The notes below the pieces were generated by a model. The model did no database searches. It saw nothing but the letters and a program-made list of their open reading frames with translations, and was not told where the DNA came from. Positions 5,685 through 11,268 of a stretch of DNA of 11,268 nt are shown here, piece after piece. Origin of the DNA: CAZQLE01 sp964593905 (lineage in GTDB: Bacteria > Chloroflexota > Anaerolineae > Anaerolineales > Anaerolineaceae); NCBI GenBank assembly GCA_964593905.1, contig CAZQLE010000131.1:1-11268 (forward strand), in the 5' to 3' direction. The stretch's first letter is position 1, and every line of letters begins with the position of its first letter. A program made the translations under genes and the position numbers.

Positions 5685-6796
5685 CCCTTTACCCCGCCCA
5701 CAGCCAACCCGCTGACCAGGTAGCGCTGCAAGAAGGCAAAAATCAAGATCGGAGGAATCGAGATCAAGATCGACATGGCAGAAAACTGCGACCACGGCGT
5801 ACCAGACGCATATTGCCCCACCATGCCGCGCAGCACCATCGGCAGGGTAAACGTTTCAGGGTTGGTCAGAAAGGTCCAGGAAAGAATAAACTCGGACCAG
5901 CCAGTGAGGAAACCCCACAGCGCCGTCACCGCAATGCCCGGCACCGCCAGAGGCAGAATCACACGGATAAAACCCTGTGCGCGCGTGCAGCCGTCAATCT
6001 GCGCCGCCTCTTCCAGATCATAGGGCAGCGAGTCGATAAAGCCCTTCATATTCCAGATCGCAAACGGCAGCGCGGTGGATGTAAAGGCAATCGCCAGGCC
6101 CAGCAGCGAGTTGCGCAGCCCGACCGAATTTAAGAGCACAAACAGCGGCGCCAGGGTTCCCCCCGGCGGAATCATCAACACCAGCACAAAACCCAGCATT
6201 CCAACCCGCCGGCCGGGAAAAACCAGCCGCGAAAAAGCATACGCGGCGGTGATGCCCACCACCACCGAACCCAGCGCCGTTCCACCCGCCACTAGCAGAC
6301 TGTTGCGCAAAAGCTGCAAAAAGGTCACCGGGTTGGGTGAAGGTTTGGTCAGAATCGTCTCAAACGAAGCCAGCGTCGCACCGGGTGGGATGATGGTCAA
6401 ACCCTGTGGGCGCGAAAAATCGCGCGGGTCCAACGACATGGAGACAATCCATAACACCGGGAAAAGAATGGTGGCCAGTACGATCAGCAGCACGATCTGA
6501 AACAGATCAATGCGCATCGTCTCACGCGCCAGTTTATAATCTTTGAAGCGGCCAATCGATTGCAGCAGCCGCACATAGCGCCGCAGCACGATCGCGCCGG
6601 CGACCAGCAGGAACAACCCCAGCACGATCTTTGGCGCGCGTTGCAGCGCATCCTGGGTGGTTATGCCCATCCCCAGCGAGTAACCGCCATAGGCAATCAT
6701 CCCAATCGACACCGCAAAAATGAAATAAGCCCAGATCACGGCAATATTGCTGGCCAGGCCGGGCTGCTGCGTGCGAGAAGCAGAAGTTGTGCTCAT
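5681..6796 (-). CDS. ABC sugar transporter permease, MalG-like, with N-terminal two-helix extension
   Basis: This is the inner-membrane permease subunit of a carbohydrate uptake ABC importer (MalG/AraQ/UgpE family). At 371 residues it is roughly 80-90 longer than typical. The family core begins near residue 97 (IDLFQIVLLIV) and has six transmembrane segments; the EAA loop that docks the ATPase is at 262-286 (EEAAQIDGC, then ILPLAVPG), with the conserved Gly. The C-terminal LVSGLAVGGVKG is the usual MalG ending. The extra N-terminal part (1-96) has two predicted membrane helices at about 17-39 and 55-71 and a basic segment. The ATG at 6796 has AGGAGA about 6 nt upstream, and this site overlaps the stop of the MalF-like gene only 12 nt away, so the two are translationally linked. 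The stop codon overlaps that of the convergent TMPK-like gene. Confidence 0.92.
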   Translation of the reverse strand: MSTTSASRTQQPGLASNIAVIWAYFIFAVSIGMIAYGGYSLGMGITTQDALQRAPKIVLGLFLLVAGAIVLRRYVRLLQSIGRFKDYKLARETMRIDLFQIVLLIVLATILFPVLWIVSMSLDPRDFSRPQGLTIIPPGATLASFETILTKPSPNPVTFLQLLRNSLLVAGGTALGSVVVGITAAYAFSRLVFPGRRVGMLGFVLVLMIPPGGTLAPLFVLLNSVGLRNSLLGLAIAFTSTALPFAIWNMKGFIDSLPYDLEEAAQIDGCTRAQGFIRVILPLAVPGIAVTALWGFLTGWSEFILSWTFLTNPETFTLPMVLRGMVGQYASGTPWSQFSAMSILISIPPILIFAFLQRYLVSGLAVGGVKG

Positions 6797-6808
6797 GGGT
6801 TATCTCCT

Positions 6809-7816
6809 CTACGCGTAATAAGGCTCGGTGGCTCTGGTAATGCGGTTGGTGATCAGGGTGATGATGGCCAGGATGATAAAAACGATGATATTAAAGGCCG
6901 AAGCCACCCCATACCAGCCCTGCGGGTTAACCAGCTTAAAGCCCTGGGTAACCAGAATTTCGGTCAGACCCACCGGCCCCCCGCCGGTGACGAAATAGAT
7001 AATATTGAACTGGTTGAAGGTCATCATGATGCCAATCATGACCGCCGGCACCATCGCCGGGCGGATCAACGGCAGGGTGATTAACCTGATCTTTTGCCAG
7101 GGAGAGACCCCGTCCATTTCGGCCGCTTCATACACCTCTTTGGGAATGCTTTGCAGTGCGCCGGTGGCGATGACCATCATAAACGGCCAGCCCAGCCAGA
7201 TATTGGCAACCAGCACCGCCACAAAAGCCAGCGGCAGCACCAGCCCGATCTCGGGCAGGTTGACCAGCGGGGCCGGGTCTAGCAGCCAGCGAATGTTCCC
7301 CTTCAACCCCAGCTCTTGCAGCAGCAGATTAATCCCCCCAAACTTGTCATGCCACAGGTTGGCCCACATCATACCGGCCACAAGCGATGGCAAAGCCCAG
7401 GGAATGACAAACAGGCTGCGATAAAACCGTTTGCCGGGCATTTTTTCCTGGTTAATGATCAACGCCACCCCAATACCAATCAACACATGCGCCGCCACAT
7501 TCACCAGGGTCCAGAACAGGTTGAACACAAAAATCCGCAAAAAATCATAATTGGTCACCGGCAAACCGCGGAAGATCACATCCAGATAATTCTTGATGCC
7601 CACAAGACCCGGGTTCATTAACCGCAGATTTTTTAGCTGAAAATCAGTGAACGACATCCAGAGCTGAAAAAGGAGGGGATAAAAAGTGATAAACAGCATA
7701 ATGAGCAAGGCCGGCAAAATATACAAATAGGCCAGCCCCATATTAGGGTATTTATGCCGCAATTTTTGAAACCAGCCAGACCTGCGGGGTGCGTCTTCAG
7801 AGGGTATAGCAGCCAT
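6809..7816 (-). CDS. ABC sugar transporter permease, MalF-like
   Basis: This is the partner permease of the importer (MalF/UgpA/LacF family); it forms the membrane pore with the MalG-like subunit. The 335-residue protein has a short cytoplasmic N-terminus and six membrane segments beginning around LAYLYILPALLIML. The EAA loop is at 229-252 (YEAAEMDG, then KIRLITLPLIRP), which matches the family consensus. It lacks the large periplasmic P2 domain of enterobacterial MalF, as is usual outside Enterobacteria. The ATG at 7816 is chosen because AAGGA lies 8 nt upstream; an in-frame TTG at 7858 adds 14 residues without a ribosome-binding site. The gene follows the binding-protein gene after 134 nt that hold a strong hairpin, and precedes the MalG-like gene by 12 nt. 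Confidence 0.93.
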   Translation of the reverse strand: MAAIPSEDAPRRSGWFQKLRHKYPNMGLAYLYILPALLIMLFITFYPLLFQLWMSFTDFQLKNLRLMNPGLVGIKNYLDVIFRGLPVTNYDFLRIFVFNLFWTLVNVAAHVLIGIGVALIINQEKMPGKRFYRSLFVIPWALPSLVAGMMWANLWHDKFGGINLLLQELGLKGNIRWLLDPAPLVNLPEIGLVLPLAFVAVLVANIWLGWPFMMVIATGALQSIPKEVYEAAEMDGVSPWQKIRLITLPLIRPAMVPAVMIGIMMTFNQFNIIYFVTGGGPVGLTEILVTQGFKLVNPQGWYGVASAFNIIVFIILAIITLITNRITRATEPYYA

Positions 7817-7905
7817 ATCAGCCGTCCTTATCCAAGACTTGCAAATATGATCGAACAAGTAACGCGTTCAGAACGTCAGCCTGACGCCCAAAATCACAGG
7901 GTTTC

Positions 7906-7931
7906 GTGGGCGGTCAATTCTGACCGCCCAC
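7906..7931 (-). promoter_or_regulatory. Perfect 11-bp hairpin between the binding-protein and permease genes
   Basis: GTGGGCGGTCA (7906-7916) is the exact reverse complement of TGACCGCCCAC (7921-7931), with a 4-nt loop (ATTC). The stem is GC-rich and no U-run follows it on the minus strand, so it is not a standard intrinsic terminator. Its place, directly after the binding-protein stop and before the permease start, matches the malE-malF intergenic repeat of E. coli, where a hairpin protects upstream mRNA and raises the ratio of binding protein to permease. The same function here is inference. Two small stems follow it toward the MalF-like gene (7874-7886 and 7865-7875). Confidence 0.7.
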
Positions 7932-7950
7932 TAAAAATTACCATTCAGCT

Positions 7951-9228
7951 TTATTTGTTATTGGTGGTGTTAATCAGCGTCGCAGCTTCTGTCAGTGCTT
8001 CCTGAGGCGTTTTCACCCCTTCCAGAATCTGGGTGATTGCATTTGCCATCGGGTCCCAGGTGGCGCCCAATTCAGAGACTACCGGGAAGGGATCAGAGGA
8101 GGGTACCTGTTTAAGGAAACCACCCACGACCGGGTTCGACGAGGTATCCACCGCAGCGTTGGCCGGAATCCAGTTGGCCGCATTCAAGAATTCTTTTTGC
8201 ACATCGGCGCTGGTGAAGAATTCGAAAAACTTCAAGGCCGCTGCCACTTCTTCGGGTTTGGCATTGACATTGATGGAACCCATTTCAGACTGGTTCCACG
8301 GGCGGGGGCTGGCTTTGCCAACAACCGGCGGCACAGCCATTACACCCACATTTTCAGCACCCAGGTCTTTGATGAAATCACCCGAAGCCCAGGGACCCTG
8401 AATGCGAAAAGCCGCATTGCCCTGGCGGAAGAGCGTATCCATATCGCCGTCGTTTGCATCGCAGGTTACACCTTCCGATTTGCAAACCGTGGCAAAGAAC
8501 GCATAGGCCTCGGCGCCCTCGGCGCTGTCGAGCACCAGTTTGTTGGTCTCATCCAGGAATTTTGCCCCGAAAGCCGGTCCCCACATATAGTTGTGGAACC
8601 AGTCCGCTGTGATCGCCAGGCCGCTTTCTTTGGCCATCATCAGCAGCTCGTCAAAGTCTTTCGGTTCGGTCGGGACCTTGGCTTTGTTGTAGACCAGCGC
8701 CACCACCTTGTTGTTGACCGGCACACCCACCAGCACACCACCCACCTTGCCGCCTTCCACCGAGGCTGGCACAAGGGCAGACAGGAACGGGGTGGCGGGG
8801 TCCATCTCGGCCAGCAAGCCGGCGGTTGCATAGCCGGCCATACGGTCCTGAGGACCCATGATGATGGTCGGGCCGCTGCCTGCGGCTGCTTCTGTCTGGA
8901 ACTTATTCTGAAGCTGGTCAAAAGGCACGGCCAGCATCTCGACCTTCACATCTGGGTTTGCGGCCATAAAATCGGCAACAGCCTTGCTAAAAGTCTGCTC
9001 TTCGGTTTCAATATAGCCATGCCAGATCGAAATGGTCACCGCAGCAGCGGCAGGTTCGGCCGGTGCCGCGGGCTCTGCCGGTGCGGTTGTTGCGGCCGGC
9101 GCAGCCGGTTCAACCGGGGCAGCCGGTTCAGCAGTCGGTTCCGCTGGAACGACAGCCGGGGTGCAGGCTGCCACCAGCATGGCAACCACAATCACCAGGC
9201 TCAAAAACCATAACATCTTCTTCTTCAT
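7951..9228 (-). CDS. Sugar ABC transporter substrate-binding lipoprotein, MalE-like
   Basis: This is the extracytoplasmic solute-binding protein (family 1, maltose/maltodextrin-like) that delivers substrate to the permease pair. The 425-residue product starts with KKK, a hydrophobic signal helix and a clear lipobox LVAAC (18-22), so Cys22 is lipidated and anchors the protein. Residues 23-63 are a low-complexity Ala/Pro/Glu/Thr linker. The mature domain starts at VTISIWHGY (about 64-72) and has family features such as GPTIIMGPQDRMAGYATAGLLAEMD, FRIQGPW and a C-terminal DVQKEF segment. The exact sugar is unknown; MalE-like proteins bind maltodextrins, trehalose or other oligosaccharides. The ATG at 9228 follows a perfect AGGAGG with 6-nt spacing. 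It is the first gene of the operon, behind the promoter at 9325-9335. No ATPase gene (MalK/MsmX type) is present, so a shared ATPase is expected elsewhere. Confidence 0.93.
   Translation of the reverse strand: MKKKMLWFLSLVIVVAMLVAACTPAVVPAEPTAEPAAPVEPAAPAATTAPAEPAAPAEPAAAAVTISIWHGYIETEEQTFSKAVADFMAANPDVKVEMLAVPFDQLQNKFQTEAAAGSGPTIIMGPQDRMAGYATAGLLAEMDPATPFLSALVPASVEGGKVGGVLVGVPVNNKVVALVYNKAKVPTEPKDFDELLMMAKESGLAITADWFHNYMWGPAFGAKFLDETNKLVLDSAEGAEAYAFFATVCKSEGVTCDANDGDMDTLFRQGNAAFRIQGPWASGDFIKDLGAENVGVMAVPPVVGKASPRPWNQSEMGSINVNAKPEEVAAALKFFEFFTSADVQKEFLNAANWIPANAAVDTSSNPVVGGFLKQVPSSDPFPVVSELGATWDPMANAITQILEGVKTPQEALTEAATLINTTNNK
9040..9162 (-). repeat. Low-complexity Ala/Pro/Glu linker with short direct repeats in the binding-protein gene
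   Basis: This segment encodes residues 23-63 of the binding lipoprotein and is made of repeated EPAAP-type units. At DNA level, GCAGCCGGTTCA occurs at 9101-9112 and again at 9119-9130, an 18-bp (6-codon) period. Such tracts can change length by replication slippage without breaking the frame. The likely role is a flexible tether between the lipid anchor and the binding domain. Confidence 0.7.
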
Positions 9229-9324
9229 TCGGTTCCTCCTAAAAAATGTGATTCTGGGGGTGCAATGAAGCAGCGATGTCGAATTTTTAACGATCCACTT
9301 TTACCCCGAACAGGTATATAAGAG

Positions 9325-9335
9325 ATTATATAGCA
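9325..9335 (-). promoter_or_regulatory. Extended -10 promoter of the sugar importer operon
   Basis: The minus strand reads TGC-TATATAAT here. It offers an extended -10 (TGC then TATATA, 9335-9327) and an overlapping perfect TATAAT (9330-9325). A good -35 is not visible at the standard distance (TGGTTT at about 9353-9348). Transcription would start near 9318, about 90 nt before the ATG at 9228. The weak -35 and the adjoining palindrome suggest a regulated promoter. Confidence 0.5.
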
Positions 9336-9336
9336 G

Positions 9337-9349
9337 TTTGATCATCAAA
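9337..9349. promoter_or_regulatory. Candidate operator palindrome at the importer promoter
   Basis: TTTGAT-C-ATCAAA is a perfect 6+1+6 palindrome located just upstream of the -10 of the importer operon, in the spacer and -35 zone. A dimeric regulator bound here would contact or block RNA polymerase. No regulator gene is in the window. The half-sites are AT-rich, so chance cannot be excluded. Confidence 0.4.
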
Positions 9350-9443
9350 ACCAGTTCGATTCGGAAGAAAAACAACGCAGAGAATCTGCCGCATTACCCT
9401 GGCAACGACACAAGAAAATAACTTTTCTCAAACAGGAGCAGCC

Positions 9444-9959
9444 ATGAAAATTCTAATTCGCACAGAAACCAGTCAAGACTACCCGGCCGTTGAAGAGATA
9501 AACCGCGCGGCTTTCTCCGGGCCTGGCGAGGCCGAACTGGTCAACCGCTTGCGCAAGACCTGCCCCACCGCCGTTTCACTCGTCGCCGAGCAAGATGGGC
9601 AAGTATGCGGGCATATCTTCTTCAGCCCGGTGACGATTGAAAACCCCAACGCCCGGGTCGGCATGGGGCTGGGCCCAATGGCCGTTGCTCCGGCAGTGCA
9701 GCGCCACGGAATTGGGTCAGAGCTGGTTAAAGCCGGTCTTGCCGTCTTGCGTGAAACCGGCTGCCCGTATGTCATCGTCCTCGGCCACCCAGACTTTTAC
9801 CCGCGCTTCGGGTTTGTCCCGGCCTCGCGCTATGGGCTGCGCTGCAAATGGGAGGGCATTCCAGATGGGGTGTTTATGGCGCAAGAGCTGCAGCCGGCCA
9901 GCCTGACCGGCTGCAACGGTCTGGTGCAGTATCGCAAAGAGTTTGACCAGGTCACCTGA
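9444..9959 (+). CDS. GNAT family N-acetyltransferase, YhbS-like
   Basis: This 171-residue protein is a single-domain acetyl-CoA-dependent N-acetyltransferase of the YhbS type. Motif A is LGPMAVAPAVQRHGIGSELV (76-95), with the pyrophosphate loop QRHGIG at 86-91. The characteristic segment GHPDFYPRFGFVPASRYGL (114-132), containing the motif B Tyr, is typical of YhbS-like proteins and distinguishes this protein from the two-domain GNAT at 584-1522. The N-terminal RTETSQDYPAVEEINRAAF is the usual first helix. The ATG at 9444 has AGGAG 5 nt upstream. The gene is divergent from the importer operon (215 nt between) and convergent with the cytochrome gene, and appears monocistronic. The acceptor substrate is unknown. 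The 94 nt upstream show no convincing promoter of its own. Confidence 0.9.
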   Translation: MKILIRTETSQDYPAVEEINRAAFSGPGEAELVNRLRKTCPTAVSLVAEQDGQVCGHIFFSPVTIENPNARVGMGLGPMAVAPAVQRHGIGSELVKAGLAVLRETGCPYVIVLGHPDFYPRFGFVPASRYGLRCKWEGIPDGVFMAQELQPASLTGCNGLVQYRKEFDQVT

Positions 9960-10001
9960 GGGTTGAGGGGCCGCCGGGCTTTTCGCTGCAATTAAAATGT
10001 T

Positions 10002-10034
10002 CCCGGGGCCGTCTAAAATTCAGACAGCCCCGGG
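10002..10034. terminator. Hairpin between convergent genes, probable bidirectional terminator
   Basis: CCCGGGGC (10002-10009) pairs with GCCCCGGG (10027-10034). After one C/A mismatch, GTCT (10011-10014) pairs with AGAC (10022-10025) around a 7-nt loop. On the minus strand the stem is followed by AACATTTTAATT, a modest U-tract, which suits termination after the cytochrome gene. On the plus strand no U-run follows, so any termination of the acetyltransferase transcript would be less canonical. Confidence 0.55.
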
Positions 10035-10071
10035 TCGGCGATGAAAAAACCAATAATAGAAACGGGTAAAT

Positions 10072-10668
10072 TTAATGGGACTGATTTGCCCAGGGGTTTT
10101 CAGCGCGGGGGATGATCTCTCCACCGGTCATACGCTGCCCGCCATTCTCATGGCACCCTGAACAGTAATCCTTTTGCTCACCATGCGAAATGTGACAGGT
10201 CGTGCATTTCAGATCCGGCCAGTGACTCATATGCGGGTTACGGGTCAAGAAATCTGTCCGATCAGCATGGTAACTGAGACTGATGTGGCATTGCGTGCAC
10301 ATCTCATCAGAGAATTTGCGCCGTGGCATACTCTCGTCATAATTGCCGGTGATGTACTTGATTCCGCTTTCAATCTCGGCCGGAATGGGGTAATCGTGGC
10401 AATCTTTGCACTGAACATTGGCCTGTTTGTGGATATTATCCAGGTTGTCGCTGTTCAGATAAGAATCAACATGTTTTTCCATGTTGTGACAGGTGGCGCA
10501 AAACTCCGGGTTGGTATCGCTCTGGTGCAGCAGCGCCCCACCGGTCAACACCCCGGCTGCAATGACCACAAAGGCTATATTCACCCAAAGACTCACCTTC
10601 CACCAGTTGATCCGACGGGGCGGTTTCGCTTCGGGGGCGGTTTGGGTTTCTTTCGTATCCACAGTCAC
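10072..10668 (-). CDS. Membrane-anchored pentaheme c-type cytochrome, NapC/NirT/NrfH-like
   Basis: This is a 198-residue protein with one N-terminal membrane helix (about 25-48) after a short charged cytoplasmic tail, then an extracytoplasmic domain. That domain carries five CXXCH heme-attachment motifs: CATCH 57-61, CKDCH 87-91, CTQCH 124-128, CTTCH 155-159 and CSGCH 169-173. The anchor-plus-multiheme layout and the DNIHKQANVQCKDCH segment resemble NapC/NirT/NrfH quinol dehydrogenases, which usually have four hemes. These proteins oxidise membrane quinol and pass electrons to a partner reductase. Start: GTG at 10668, eight nt after the flavoprotein stop, with AGG about 6 nt upstream (GTG at 10662 is possible). 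A start at 10749 would overlap the flavoprotein by 74 nt and add a basic sequence unlike the family. It is co-transcribed downstream of the flavoprotein, which is its likely redox partner. Confidence 0.88.
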   Translation of the reverse strand: MTVDTKETQTAPEAKPPRRINWWKVSLWVNIAFVVIAAGVLTGGALLHQSDTNPEFCATCHNMEKHVDSYLNSDNLDNIHKQANVQCKDCHDYPIPAEIESGIKYITGNYDESMPRRKFSDEMCTQCHISLSYHADRTDFLTRNPHMSHWPDLKCTTCHISHGEQKDYCSGCHENGGQRMTGGEIIPRAENPWANQSH

Positions 10669-10675
10669 ACCCGGC

Positions 10676-11268
10676 CTAAGCCTTATCCGTCGCTTCGAGT
10701 GCCGCAGCGTGCGTGCCGGCCAACATGCCAAACACCGTGCCCGCGCCAACCGTCGAGCCGCCGCCCGGATACGCCGCGCCCATCACCGAGCCCGAGGTAT
10801 TGCCAACTGCGTACAGACGAGGAATGGGGTTGCCCCACACATCCAACACCTGGGCGTTTTTGTTGATGCGCAGACCGCCGCTGGTGCCGCAGGTGCCGGG
10901 AACATAATCGGCGACAAAGAAGGGACCTTTTTCAACCGGGGCCAGGCAGTTGTTCTTCAGCTCGGTGCGTTTTCCGCTCAAATCACCGGCCGTGCCCTGA
11001 TCAAAGTCATATTCGCCGCGATGCCAGTCGGGGTCAACGCCGTTGGCGGCATTTTCGTTGAATTTCTCCAACATGGCCGAGAAGGCTGCATAATCAATGC
11101 CCTTGGCTTTGCACAGTTCTTCAAGCGTGTCAAACTGCTTCACCAGTTCGGGCACAACGCCAACCTGATAATTGGAACCCGGCAGCGGGTAGTGTTCGAC
11201 AAAGGTGGAATCGCAGATGAAGTAGGAGGGGATATTGCGCCATTCAAACGCGCCCGAATCCCACGCAT
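10676..11268 (-). CDS. FAD-dependent oxidoreductase, 3-ketosteroid delta1-dehydrogenase-like (5' end off window)
   Basis: This is the C-terminal 196 residues of a FAD_binding_2-type flavoprotein. The frame is open to the right edge (it begins AWDSGAFEWRNIP). The FAD-contacting C-terminal block is clear: TSGGLRINKNAQVLD, IPRLYAVGNTSG, then YPGGGSTVGAGTVFG and a terminal AGTHAA helix. The GNTSGSVMG..YPGGGST segment resembles 3-ketosteroid delta1-dehydrogenases. The Tyr (codon 10769-10771) and the Gly four residues later match that family's catalytic Tyr487 and Gly491 (Rhodococcus KstD1 numbering). The His and Arg used by fumarate-reductase flavocytochromes are absent at the corresponding places (GTCGTSGG; YPGGG). 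Substrate is therefore unlikely to be fumarate and remains unknown. It is followed after 7 nt by the pentaheme cytochrome, suggesting an electron-transfer pair. Whether the protein is exported cannot be judged without its N-terminus. Confidence 0.85.
   Translation of the reverse strand, partial: AWDSGAFEWRNIPSYFICDSTFVEHYPLPGSNYQVGVVPELVKQFDTLEELCKAKGIDYAAFSAMLEKFNENAANGVDPDWHRGEYDFDQGTAGDLSGKRTELKNNCLAPVEKGPFFVADYVPGTCGTSGGLRINKNAQVLDVWGNPIPRLYAVGNTSGSVMGAAYPGGGSTVGAGTVFGMLAGTHAAALEATDKA

Noticed and set aside
7859..7876. Small inverted repeat CGTTC/GAACG upstream of the MalF-like gene as an operator
   Set aside because: The arms are only 5 bp, it lies within an operon, and no promoter is visible nearby.
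7906..7931. Hairpin as an intrinsic terminator of the binding-protein gene
   Set aside because: No U-run follows on the minus strand (next bases GAAACCC), and the downstream permease genes need the same transcript.
8197..9213. Long open frame (338 codons) on the plus strand, antisense to the binding-protein gene
   Set aside because: Its His/Arg/Gly/Cys-rich composition matches a GC-rich antisense shadow, it has no ribosome-binding site, and the opposite strand encodes an unmistakable MalE-like protein.
10669..10749. Upstream extension of the cytochrome gene to a start at 10749
   Set aside because: It would overlap the flavoprotein gene by 74 nt and add an Arg-rich sequence unlike NapC-type N-termini; GTG at 10668 fits better.
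10676..11268. Annotation of the flavoprotein as fumarate reductase
   Set aside because: The catalytic His and Arg segments of flavocytochrome fumarate reductases are replaced (GTCGTSGG and YPGGG), and the C-terminal motif resembles 3-ketosteroid dehydrogenases instead.

Overview
The window reads like a chromosomal segment of a GC-rich, probably anaerobic or facultative bacterium. It is most likely a member of the Chloroflexota (Anaerolineae-like). That placement is an inference from the gene mix: a MalEFG-type sugar importer whose binding lipoprotein has a long Ala/Pro/Glu linker, a PD40/TolB-type lipoprotein, a CPBP-like membrane protein, a multiheme cytochrome paired with a flavoprotein, and several small gene sets on alternating strands. 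No tRNA, rRNA, CRISPR array, transposase or phage gene was seen.

Layout, left to right. (1) Positions 1-1522, minus strand: the 5' part of a putative lipoprotein with a TolB-like propeller repeat (gene runs off the left edge), preceded by a two-domain GNAT acetyltransferase. (2) 1523-2462, plus strand: a recognisable promoter and a CPBP-like membrane protein whose protease motif 1 is degraded. (3) 2465-4737, minus strand: a three-gene operon transcribed in the order YgeA-like amino-acid racemase, ribokinase, HEAT-like helical protein, with the last two overlapping by 41 nt. (4) 4738-5051: a 314-nt divergent intergenic region with a dense nest of perfect inverted repeats, one crossing another as in a pseudoknot or a two-state switch. 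(5) 5052-5684, plus strand: a thymidylate-kinase-like P-loop protein with an altered Walker A; its stop overlaps the stop of the next, convergent gene. (6) 5681-9228, minus strand: a sugar ABC importer operon (binding protein, MalF-like and MalG-like permeases). A strong hairpin lies between the first two genes, and a promoter with a candidate palindromic operator lies upstream. No ATPase gene is present. (7) 9444-9959, plus strand: a YhbS-type GNAT acetyltransferase. (8) 10002-10034: a hairpin between convergent genes. (9) 10072-11268, minus strand: a flavoprotein resembling 3-ketosteroid delta1-dehydrogenases (5' end off the window) followed at once by a membrane-anchored cytochrome with five CXXCH motifs.

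How the genes may work together. The importer would bring in an oligosaccharide or related solute, powered by an ATPase encoded elsewhere. Ribokinase would phosphorylate ribose from nucleoside or sugar salvage; its pairing with a racemase has no obvious pathway logic. The flavoprotein/cytochrome pair looks like a small redox module moving electrons between the quinone pool and an unidentified organic substrate. The least explained items are the inverted-repeat nest at 4794-4927, the flavoprotein/five-heme pair, and two proteins (CPBP-like and TMPK-like) that keep the family fold signature but have lost key catalytic positions.
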